Shown here: in pieces, positions 7,746 to 14,830 of the stretch
Layout: each line of letters starts with the position of its first letter
Position numbering within the stretch: position 1 is the stretch's first letter
Assembly: GCA_947466075.1 (NCBI GenBank)
Contig: CANIBP010000050.1
Location: 1-49,975, forward strand
Origin: Verrucomicrobiaceae bacterium
GTDB lineage: Bacteria > Verrucomicrobiota > Verrucomicrobiia > Verrucomicrobiales > Verrucomicrobiaceae
DNA: 49,975 nt
Direction of reading: 5' to 3'
Translations under genes and position numbers: made by a program
Notes under the pieces: generated by a model
Databases searched by the model: none
What the model was told of the DNA's origin: nothing
The model's input: only the letters and a program-made list of their open reading frames with translations

Positions 7746-8860
7746 GTGCTTCTTCTTCTCAAATCGCCGCACTCGCCGGTGACGGCATCGGCCCGGAGGT
7801 GATGCGTGAAGCCGTCAATGTGCTGCGTGCCGTGGAGCAAAGATTCTCACTCGCGCTGACCATCACCGAGGCTCCGGTGGGCTGGGCGGGCATCGACAGC
7901 ACGGGTCATGCGCTCTCGCCAGAGGTGATGAACTTGTGCAAAAAGAGCGACGCCATCCTTTTCGGCTCCGTGGGACTGCCGGATCGCGATGGCACGGTGC
8001 CCAAGGAGCAGCGCCCCGAGCGTGCCGCGCTGCTGCGGCTACGGCAGGAGTTTGATCTGTATGCGAATCTCCGCCCGGTGCGGCTGTATCCGCAGCTCGC
8101 CCATGCCTGCCCGCTGAAAGCGGAGCGCATCGCCGATGGAGTGGACATGCTCGTGGTGCGTGAGCTGACGGGCGGCCTTTACTTTGGCCAGCCCAAAGAG
8201 ACCACCCAACTCGCGGACGGCCAGCGCCGTGCGGTGGACTCGATGGTTTATACGACGAGCGAGATCGAACGCATCGCCCGCGTGGCTTTTCATGAAGCCC
8301 GGGCACGCCGCCGGCATGTGACCAGCGTGGACAAGGCGAACGTGCTCGAATCCAGCGTGCTCTGGCGTGAAGTGGTGACTCAGGTGGCGCGGGATTTCCC
8401 AGATGTGACGCTGGAGCACATGCTGGCGGACAATACGGCCATGCAGATGCTGCTGCGTCCCTCGCGCTTCGACGTGCTGCTGTGTGAAAACACCTTTGGC
8501 GACTTGCTCAGCGATGAAGCCGCCGCGCTGGCGGGTTCGCTCGGCATGTTGCCCAGCGCCAGCCTCGGCGTGGGAGGAAAGGCGGGGCGTTCGTTTGGTC
8601 TCTACGAGCCTGCCGGAGGCACCGCGCCAGACATCGCGGGCAAGGGCATCGCCAACCCCATAGCCCAAATCCTCTCCGCCGCGCTGCTGTTGCGGCACAG
8701 TCTCGGTTTCGCTGATGCCGCCGATGCCGTCGAGCGCGCCGTGGCGGATGCCATCGCCGCCGGTTGCCGCACCGGGGACATCCGCGCAGCCAGTGATGCG
8801 CCGGCCCTCAGCACCAGTGAGATGGGCCAAGCCATCGTCACCCACCTCCTCCACTCATGA
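7742..8860 (+). CDS. leuB: 3-isopropylmalate dehydrogenase (LeuB-like)
   Basis: A 372-residue beta-decarboxylating dehydrogenase. It carries close matches to E. coli LeuB: AGDGIGPEV at the N-terminus, RELTGGLYFGQPKE, VDKANVLESSVLWREVV with the catalytic Lys, DVLLCENTFGDLLSDE, and the NAD site EPAGGTAPDIAGKGIANPIAQILS. LeuB normally oxidises and decarboxylates 3-isopropylmalate in leucine synthesis. Here it overlaps the Fe-alcohol dehydrogenase stop by 4 bp (ATGA) and the following ALDH start by 4 bp. This operon has no leuA, leuC or leuD. Either the leucine gene was captured by a catabolic operon, or the enzyme acts on a related 2-hydroxyacid such as a malate or tartrate derivative. The family call is secure; the physiological substrate is open. 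Confidence 0.88.
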   Translation: MSASSSQIAALAGDGIGPEVMREAVNVLRAVEQRFSLALTITEAPVGWAGIDSTGHALSPEVMNLCKKSDAILFGSVGLPDRDGTVPKEQRPERAALLRLRQEFDLYANLRPVRLYPQLAHACPLKAERIADGVDMLVVRELTGGLYFGQPKETTQLADGQRRAVDSMVYTTSEIERIARVAFHEARARRRHVTSVDKANVLESSVLWREVVTQVARDFPDVTLEHMLADNTAMQMLLRPSRFDVLLCENTFGDLLSDEAAALAGSLGMLPSASLGVGGKAGRSFGLYEPAGGTAPDIAGKGIANPIAQILSAALLLRHSLGFADAADAVERAVADAIAAGCRTGDIRAASDAPALSTSEMGQAIVTHLLHS

Positions 8861-10335
8861 GCATTAAAACACTTCCCGATTTTTGGTTCGAGCCGCGTCC
8901 ATGGATGGACGGCCAATGGCATCCCGGCGGCGAAACCGTCACCGTCCGAAATCCCGCCACGGCGGAGAAAATCGCCGAGGTCTCGCGTGCGGATGCTGCG
9001 ACCGTCACGCTCGCCATCGAGGGCGCGGTGAAGGCGCAGCGCGAGTGGCGCGAGATTTCCGCTGTGGAGCGCGGTCTGGTTTTGAAACGCACCGCCGCGC
9101 TGCTCCTCGCGCGCAAGGATGAGTTCGCCCGATTGCTCACCGCCGAGCAGGGCAAGCCGTATGCGCAGGCGGCGGGCGAGGTGGAGTATGCGGCGAGTTT
9201 CTTCCAGTGGTTCGGCGAGGAGGCGCGGCGCGTGTATGGCCGCATCGCCGCGCATCCAGAGGCAGGGCGCGAGTTTTTCATCGAGCACAAACCGGCGGGC
9301 GTCGCGGGGCTCATCACACCGTGGAATTTCCCGCTGGCGCAGGGCGCAAAGAAAGTCGCCGCCGCGCTCGCCGCCGGTTGCAGCGCGGTTTGGAAACCGG
9401 CGGAACTCACGCCGCTCATCGCGCTCGCCATCGGCCCGCTCATGCGCGAGGCGGGGCTGCCGGATGGCGTGCTGCAAATCGTGCCGGGGCGCGGCTCCGT
9501 GGTCGGCCGCGTGCTCGCGGAGCATCCGGCGGTGCGTGTGCTCAGCCTCACCGGCTCCACTGCCACGGGCAGCGCTCTCATGATTGCCGCCGCGCCGGGC
9601 ATCAAGCGCCTCTCGCTCGAACTCGGCGGCAATGCGCCGTTCATCGTGCTGCCGGATGCGGACCTCGATTTCGTCGCCGAGCAACTCACGCGCTTGAAGC
9701 TGCTCGTCTCCGGCCAGGTCTGCGTGACCGCGAATCGCGTCTTTGTCCACGCCGATGCGGAAGCCGCGCTCGCGGAAAAACTCGCGGTCAAAATCAGCGA
9801 CGCGCGCCTCGGCAACGGACTCGCCGATGGCATCGACGCCGGCCCGCTCATTCATCGTCAGGCATGCACGGAAGTCGGCGCGCTCGTCGAGCAAGCGGTG
9901 GCCACGGGCGCGCGCATCGTTTGCGAAAATCGCAGCTACGAGAGCGATGCAACCTCGCGCGACGGCAGCTTTTTCCCGCCCACCGTGCTCACCGGCGTGC
10001 GCGATGACATGCGTGTGGCGCGCGACGAAATCTTCGGCCCCGTCATCCCGCTGCTGCGCTACACCAGCGTCACCGACGCCGTGCGCCGCGCGAACGAAAC
10101 GCCCTACGGTCTCGCGTCGTATGTGTATGGCCGCGACCTCGCGCAATGCCGCGCCGTGGCCTCCGCCATCGAAGCCGGCATCGTCGGCGTGAACGAATGG
10201 CGGCCGCTCAAGGCCGAGATTCCCTTTGGCGGCATCAAGCAGAGTGGCATCGGCGCTGAAGGCGGCGAGGAAGGCCTCCGCGAGTTCCTCGAAACGCAGG
10301 TCATCTCCATGCCGAAACCCGTCATCGCCTCATGA
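8857..10335 (+). CDS. Aldehyde dehydrogenase (succinate- / 2-oxoglutarate-semialdehyde or lactaldehyde type)
   Basis: A 492-residue NAD(P)-dependent ALDH of normal length. The general-base E255 lies in LELGGNAP and the nucleophile C289 in SGQVCVTANR, 34 residues apart as usual. TPWNFPLAQG and FGPVIPLLRY are also typical. The closest textbook type is GabD (succinate-semialdehyde dehydrogenase). In a sugar-acid operon the same subfamily includes 2-oxoglutarate-semialdehyde dehydrogenase (Weimberg-like pentose route) and lactaldehyde dehydrogenase (deoxysugar route). Both ends overlap neighbouring genes by 4 bp, with a LeuB-like dehydrogenase upstream and a sugar-acid dehydratase downstream. Substrate specificity cannot be read from these motifs. 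Confidence 0.9.
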   Translation: MSIKTLPDFWFEPRPWMDGQWHPGGETVTVRNPATAEKIAEVSRADAATVTLAIEGAVKAQREWREISAVERGLVLKRTAALLLARKDEFARLLTAEQGKPYAQAAGEVEYAASFFQWFGEEARRVYGRIAAHPEAGREFFIEHKPAGVAGLITPWNFPLAQGAKKVAAALAAGCSAVWKPAELTPLIALAIGPLMREAGLPDGVLQIVPGRGSVVGRVLAEHPAVRVLSLTGSTATGSALMIAAAPGIKRLSLELGGNAPFIVLPDADLDFVAEQLTRLKLLVSGQVCVTANRVFVHADAEAALAEKLAVKISDARLGNGLADGIDAGPLIHRQACTEVGALVEQAVATGARIVCENRSYESDATSRDGSFFPPTVLTGVRDDMRVARDEIFGPVIPLLRYTSVTDAVRRANETPYGLASYVYGRDLAQCRAVASAIEAGIVGVNEWRPLKAEIPFGGIKQSGIGAEGGEEGLREFLETQVISMPKPVIAS

Positions 10336-12092
10336 AAATCCGCTCCGAAAATTGGTGGAACGACCCGTCGAATCCGGGCATGACCGCGCTCTATCTGGAG
10401 CGCTTTCTAAACTACGGCCTCACGCCGGGCGAGCTGCAAAGCGGGCGGCCCGTCATCGGCATCGCGCAGTCGGCGAATGATCTCGCGCCGTGCAATCGTG
10501 CGCATTTGCAGACGGTGACGCGGCTGTGCGATGGCGTGCGCGACGCGGGCGGCGTGCCGTTTGTGTTCCCCATGCATCCGCTCCAGGAATCCGTGCGGCG
10601 GCCCACGGCGGCGCTGGACCGGAACCTCGCCTACCTCGGCCTCGTCGAGGTGCTGCATGGCTATCCGCTCGATGGCGTCATCTTCACCACGGGCTGCGAC
10701 AAGACCACGCCCGCCGCGCTGATGGCGGCGGCGACGACGGACCTGCCCGCGCTCATCTTCAATGGCGGGCCGATGCTCAACAGCTTCCTCGATGGCGAGC
10801 TCGCCGGTGCGGGCACCATCATTTGGGAAGCACGGCGCAGACTCGGCGCGGGCGAGATTGATGAGAAGAAGTTCATGGACCTCCTCGCTGCCTCCTCGCC
10901 GAGCGCGGGTCATTGCAATGTGATGGGCACCGCGCTCTCGATGAACTGCCTCGCGGAGGCGATGGGCATGGCCTTGCCGGGCAGCGCGAGCATTCCTGCA
11001 CCGTATCGCGAGCGCGGGCAGATGGCGCACGCGGCGGGGAAGCGCATTGTCGAAATGGTGCGCGAGGATTTGCGGCCGTCGAAGGTCATCACGCGCACGG
11101 CGCTGCTCAATGCCATCCGCGTGAACACCGCACTCGGCGGCAGCACAAACTGCCCGCCGCACCTGCTCGCCATCGCACGGCACGCAGGCGTGGAGTTGGA
11201 CATCAAGGACTGGGAGGCACACGGCTACGACCTGCCGCTGCTCGTCAACCTCCAGCCTGCGGGCCAGCATCTCGCCGAGGATTTTCACCGCGCCGGTGGC
11301 CTGCCCGCTGTGATGAAGGAGTTGCTGCGGCACTGCCTGCTCGATGGCGAAGCCTTCACCATCACGGGCCAAAGCACCGCCGCGAATGTGGCTGCTGCGC
11401 CCGCGCCGGACGGCGAAATCATCCGCACCGTCGGGTCGCCGCTGCGCACGCAGGCGGGCTTTCTCGTGCTCTCGGGGAATCTCTTTGAAGCCGCGCTCAT
11501 CAAGACCAGCGTCATCAGCGCGGACTTCCGCCGCCGTTATCTCAGCAAGCCCGGCGATGAGGACGCCTTCGAATGCAAAGCCGTGGTTTTCGACGGACCG
11601 GAGGATTACCACGCGCGGCTCAACGACCCCGCGCTCGCGATGGATGCGGACACCATGCTTGTCATCCGCGGCACCGGCACGCTCGGTTTTCCCGGCAGTG
11701 GCGAGGTCGTCAATATGCAACCGCCCGATGTGCTGCTGCGCGCCGGCATCAAGGAACTGCCCACGCTCGGCGACGGTCGCCAGAGCGGCACCTCCGCGAG
11801 TCCCTCCATCCTCAATGCCTCGCCCGAAGCCTACGCGGGCGGCGGTCTCGCCCGCTTGCGCACCGGCGACCTCGTGCGCGTGGATTTGAAAATCCGTCGT
11901 GTCGATGCGCTCGTGCCCGAAGACGAATGGAACACGCGCGACACGACCGCCTTCGACACACCACCGCCGAATGCCACGCCGTGGCAGCAGCTTTACCGCA
12001 GCCACGTCAGCCAGCTCCACACCGGCGCGTGCCTCGACTTCGCCTGCGAATACCGCGCCGTCTGCGCCACGGTGCCGCGGCACAATCATTGA
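10332..12092 (+). CDS. IlvD/Edd-family dehydratase, probable aldonate (sugar-acid) dehydratase
   Basis: A 586-residue iron-sulfur dehydratase. The cluster ligands are C54 (APCNRAH), C122 (GCDKTTP) and C195 (GHCNVMG), matching the IlvD/Edd family. The N-terminus RSENWWNDPSNPGMTALYLE fits the pentonate/hexonate dehydratase branch better than true dihydroxy-acid dehydratase. It would turn an aldonate into a 2-keto-3-deoxy-aldonate. It overlaps the ALDH stop by 4 bp and is followed by two SDRs, which could act as sugar dehydrogenase and 2-keto-3-deoxy-sugar-acid dehydrogenase. In the nonphosphorylated L-fucose or L-rhamnose route this step is often done by an enolase-type dehydratase; an IlvD-type enzyme would be the alternative. 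The exact sugar is inference. Confidence 0.88.
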   Translation: MKIRSENWWNDPSNPGMTALYLERFLNYGLTPGELQSGRPVIGIAQSANDLAPCNRAHLQTVTRLCDGVRDAGGVPFVFPMHPLQESVRRPTAALDRNLAYLGLVEVLHGYPLDGVIFTTGCDKTTPAALMAAATTDLPALIFNGGPMLNSFLDGELAGAGTIIWEARRRLGAGEIDEKKFMDLLAASSPSAGHCNVMGTALSMNCLAEAMGMALPGSASIPAPYRERGQMAHAAGKRIVEMVREDLRPSKVITRTALLNAIRVNTALGGSTNCPPHLLAIARHAGVELDIKDWEAHGYDLPLLVNLQPAGQHLAEDFHRAGGLPAVMKELLRHCLLDGEAFTITGQSTAANVAAAPAPDGEIIRTVGSPLRTQAGFLVLSGNLFEAALIKTSVISADFRRRYLSKPGDEDAFECKAVVFDGPEDYHARLNDPALAMDADTMLVIRGTGTLGFPGSGEVVNMQPPDVLLRAGIKELPTLGDGRQSGTSASPSILNASPEAYAGGGLARLRTGDLVRVDLKIRRVDALVPEDEWNTRDTTAFDTPPPNATPWQQLYRSHVSQLHTGACLDFACEYRAVCATVPRHNH

Positions 12093-12120
12093 GGAAAATC
12101 CGAAACTCGAAATCCGAATC

Positions 12121-13008
12121 ATGCGCCTGCAAAACCAAGTCATCCTCATCACCGGCAGCACCACCGGCATCGGAGCGGCCATGGCGCGGCGCTTCGTCAC
12201 GGAAGGTGCGCGCGTCATCCTGCACGGACGCGACATCACTCGCGGCGAGGCCTTGCGCGAGGAACTCGGTGCGGAGAATGCCGCTTTCATCGCTGGCGAC
12301 CTCGCCGATGAAAATCATCCCGCGCAACTCGCCGCCGCCGCGTTGGAGTGCTTTGGAAAAATCGACGCGCTGGTGAACAACGCCGCGCTCGCCACGCGTG
12401 CGCACATCGCTGACACCGACACTGCGTTCTTCGACCGCGTGGTCGCCGTGAATCTCCGCGCGCCCTTCATGCTCATCCGCGCCTTGCTGCCCGCCTTGAA
12501 GAGAACCCAAGGCTGCGTGCTGAACATCGGCAGCGTCCTCGCGCACTGCGGGCAGTCGAATCTCGTCGCCTACTCCGTCAGCAAAGGCGGCCTCATGACC
12601 CTCACCCGCAACCTCGCCGACACGCTCGGCGCCGACCGCGTGCGCGTGAACCAGATGAACGTCGGCTGGACGCTCACCGACAACGAATACCAGACCAAAC
12701 TCGGCGATGGCCTGCGGCCCGACTGGCCGGAAACACTGCCGCCCTACGCGGTGCCATCCGGCAGCCTGCTCATGCCCGAAGACATCGCCGAAGCCGCGCT
12801 CTACTGGGTCAGCCCCGCCAGCCGCCCCATCAGCGGCACCGTCTTCGATGCGGAGCAATACCCGATGATTGGCCGCATCCCGAATCAAGAAAATCAAGAG
12901 GAAGAAATGGCAATGGAACGGGTGGCAAAGGAACCAAACGGCACTGCGCATTTCATTCCCCTGCCACATATTCCCCTGCCGCGAAAAGTGGCCAACCGCA
13001 CACCATGA
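12121..13008 (+). CDS. SDR-family oxidoreductase with a repeat-derived C-terminal tail
   Basis: A 295-residue SDR. TGSTTGIG is at 11-18, NNAA follows, and the catalytic Y151-x-x-x-K155 lies in YSVSK. ATG 12121 is chosen because the Rossmann strand begins directly after it; the open frame upstream is a shadow of the dehydratase gene. The normal SDR end is reached at about residue 253 (GTVFDAEQYPMIG). The last roughly 40 residues (NQENQEEEMAMERVAKEPNG and a tail with HFIPLPHIPLP) look like a dispersed intergenic repeat translated through (12883-12980), not a domain. Despite this, the stop overlaps the next SDR start by 4 bp. Likely role: sugar or sugar-acid dehydrogenase in the same pathway. 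Confidence 0.85.
   Translation: MRLQNQVILITGSTTGIGAAMARRFVTEGARVILHGRDITRGEALREELGAENAAFIAGDLADENHPAQLAAAALECFGKIDALVNNAALATRAHIADTDTAFFDRVVAVNLRAPFMLIRALLPALKRTQGCVLNIGSVLAHCGQSNLVAYSVSKGGLMTLTRNLADTLGADRVRVNQMNVGWTLTDNEYQTKLGDGLRPDWPETLPPYAVPSGSLLMPEDIAEAALYWVSPASRPISGTVFDAEQYPMIGRIPNQENQEEEMAMERVAKEPNGTAHFIPLPHIPLPRKVANRTP
12883..12980 (+). repeat. Low-complexity / dispersed-repeat-like segment read as SDR tail
   Basis: The segment starts with AATCAAGAAAATCAAGAGG, contains ATGGCAATGGAACGGGTGG, and ends with two near-copies of CATTCCCCTGCC separated by a few bases (CATTCCCCTGCCA, CATATTCCCCTGCC). Its base pattern is unlike the surrounding coding DNA. I recognise this style as an intergenic repeat in GC-rich Verrucomicrobiota/Planctomycetota genomes, but I cannot confirm a second copy in the window. 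Confidence 0.5.
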
Positions 13009-13793
13009 ACACCCCCGCCTTCAGCCTCGCCAACAAGACCGCCGTCATCACTGGCGGCGCGTCCGGCATCGGACTCGCCATCGCCAGGCGCTTCGCCGCG
13101 CACGGAGCCGCCGTCGAAATCCTCGACCTCCAACAAGACGCGCTCGACACCGCCGTGACCGAACTCCGCGCCGCCGGCCACAGCGCGCACGGCGAGAGTT
13201 GCGATGTCAGCGACCCCGCTTCGGTGGACGCCGCCTTCACCCGCATCCTCACGCGGCACGAGCGCCTGCACATCCTCGTGAACAACGCCGGCATTGCCCA
13301 TGTCGGCAACGCGCTCACGACCACGCCCGACGACTTCGCCCGCATCCAGCGCGTGAATGTGAATGGCGTGGCGCATTGCACCCAGGCCGCGCTGCGCCAC
13401 ATGACCGCCCGTCCCGGCGGCGGCGTCATCCTGAATCTCGCCAGCACGGTCGCGCAGATGGCCATCGCCGACCGCTTCGCCTACTCCGCCAGCAAAGGCG
13501 CGGTGCTCGCCATGACCTACTCCATCGCGAAGGACTTCCTCGCCCACGGCATCCGCTGCAACGCCATCCTCCCCGGACGCATCCACACGCCTTTCGTGGA
13601 TGGCTTCATCGCCAAAAACTATCCCGGCCGCGAGGCGGAGATGTTCGACAAACTCAGCCTCACCCAACCCATCGGCCGCATGGGCCAGCCCGATGAAGTC
13701 GCCACCGCCGCGCTGTTTCTGTGCAGCGACGAAGCCAGCTTCATCACCGGCAGCGCCTACCCCGTGGACGGCGGCACACTCACGCTGCGGTGA
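13005..13793 (+). CDS. SDR-family oxidoreductase (2-keto-3-deoxy-sugar-acid / sugar dehydrogenase type)
   Basis: A 262-residue classical SDR. TGGASGIG is at 16-23, NNAG follows, the catalytic Y160-x-x-x-K164 lies in YSASK, and the end VDGGTLTLR is typical. An aspartate follows the second strand (EILDLQQD), which favours NAD over NADP. It overlaps the preceding SDR by 4 bp (ATGA) and closes the six-gene operon that starts at 6585. In fungal and bacterial nonphosphorylated fucose/rhamnose routes an SDR oxidises the 2-keto-3-deoxy acid at C4; this gene or its neighbour could do that. A simple sugar 1-dehydrogenase is equally possible. Confidence 0.87.
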   Translation: MNTPAFSLANKTAVITGGASGIGLAIARRFAAHGAAVEILDLQQDALDTAVTELRAAGHSAHGESCDVSDPASVDAAFTRILTRHERLHILVNNAGIAHVGNALTTTPDDFARIQRVNVNGVAHCTQAALRHMTARPGGGVILNLASTVAQMAIADRFAYSASKGAVLAMTYSIAKDFLAHGIRCNAILPGRIHTPFVDGFIAKNYPGREAEMFDKLSLTQPIGRMGQPDEVATAALFLCSDEASFITGSAYPVDGGTLTLR

Positions 13794-13852
13794 GCGATGT
13801 CATAAAATCCGTCTTCATTCGTTTCTCAATCAAGCCCCAACCAACCCATTCC

Positions 13853-14818
13853 ATGAAACACCTTCTCAGAGCCTTCCTCCTGTCCCTCCCGCTACTCGGA
13901 AATGCTGCCGAGTTGAATCTCCCGCTGCATCCCGACGAAGCGAAAATCATCCAGGGCATCGCAGCCACGGAGGGCGTTGAAGTCGTGCTCGGGTCAAAGC
14001 CGGGGTTTTCGGCCAGAGGCGCGGCGGACACGCTCGTCGGCCTCGGCGTAGCGAAGAACGACATCGCCTCGGTGACGGTTCAGTCCAAAGAGCGGGAAGC
14101 CGTCGCCTTCACCGTCACGCATGACAAGGCCGGTCATGTGCTCGCCATCACCGGCAATGGTCCGTGGCTGCGCAACAGCACGCTGCGCTCGTTCAAGGCA
14201 CTGCCGGAGCTGCGCGTCATCCGCATGGACCACAATGGCTTCGTCGGCAAAGACCCGCGCATCCCGGAGTTCGATGGCAGCGGGTTCGATGCGCTCACGG
14301 ACTCGAAGCTCGCGGACATCAAAATCGGCCTCAGCTTTTCCGACAAAGGGATGGAGCAATGCGCGAGAATCAAAGCGCTGCGCAGTTTTTCTGTCGCTCA
14401 TTCGCAGGCCACCGGGGCGGGCATCGCGTTCTTCGCCGGGCATCCGGGGCTGACGAGTTTTTCCATCAGTGAGATGGCCAAACCGAGCGTCACCGAGAAG
14501 GCATTGGGAGCCATCGCGAAGATTCCGAATCTGACGCGGGTTGGCTTGGGCGAGTGCTATGTGACGTATGCAGGCGGGTTCGCGCTCCTCGCGCCGTTCA
14601 AGGGCAAGCTCACCGAAATCAACCTCAGCATGTGCGTGGCGGCGCAGGCGGACTTGGACAAACTGAAGGCCGACCATCCGCAGGCGAACATCGTCACGAC
14701 ACCGCTGGCCGAGATTCCGAAGCGACACATCTTCGTGGCGATGAGCCTCGCCAAACAGGTGCCGCCGGACCTCGCGGCTCCGCTGAATGCCGCCATCGAA
14801 CTGGTCCGCAAAAAGTAA
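13853..14818 (+). CDS. Secreted leucine-rich-repeat-like protein
   Basis: A 321-residue protein with a signal peptide (MKHLLRAFLLSLPLLGNAAE). ATG 13853 begins exactly at it. The rest shows LRR-like periodicity with motifs such as LRSFKALPELRVIRMDHNG, LADIKIGLSFSDKGMEQ, IKALRSFSVAHSQATG and IPNLTRVGLGECYVT. This is the irregular LRR type common in exported planctomycete and verrucomicrobial proteins. There are no catalytic motifs. It sits 12 bp upstream of the pair B cytochrome gene, in the position held by Asp-box propellers in modules A and C. I infer a binding or scaffolding role for the exported redox complex. Confidence 0.68.
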   Translation: MKHLLRAFLLSLPLLGNAAELNLPLHPDEAKIIQGIAATEGVEVVLGSKPGFSARGAADTLVGLGVAKNDIASVTVQSKEREAVAFTVTHDKAGHVLAITGNGPWLRNSTLRSFKALPELRVIRMDHNGFVGKDPRIPEFDGSGFDALTDSKLADIKIGLSFSDKGMEQCARIKALRSFSVAHSQATGAGIAFFAGHPGLTSFSISEMAKPSVTEKALGAIAKIPNLTRVGLGECYVTYAGGFALLAPFKGKLTEINLSMCVAAQADLDKLKADHPQANIVTTPLAEIPKRHIFVAMSLAKQVPPDLAAPLNAAIELVRKK

Positions 14819-14830
14819 TCCGTCATCGTC

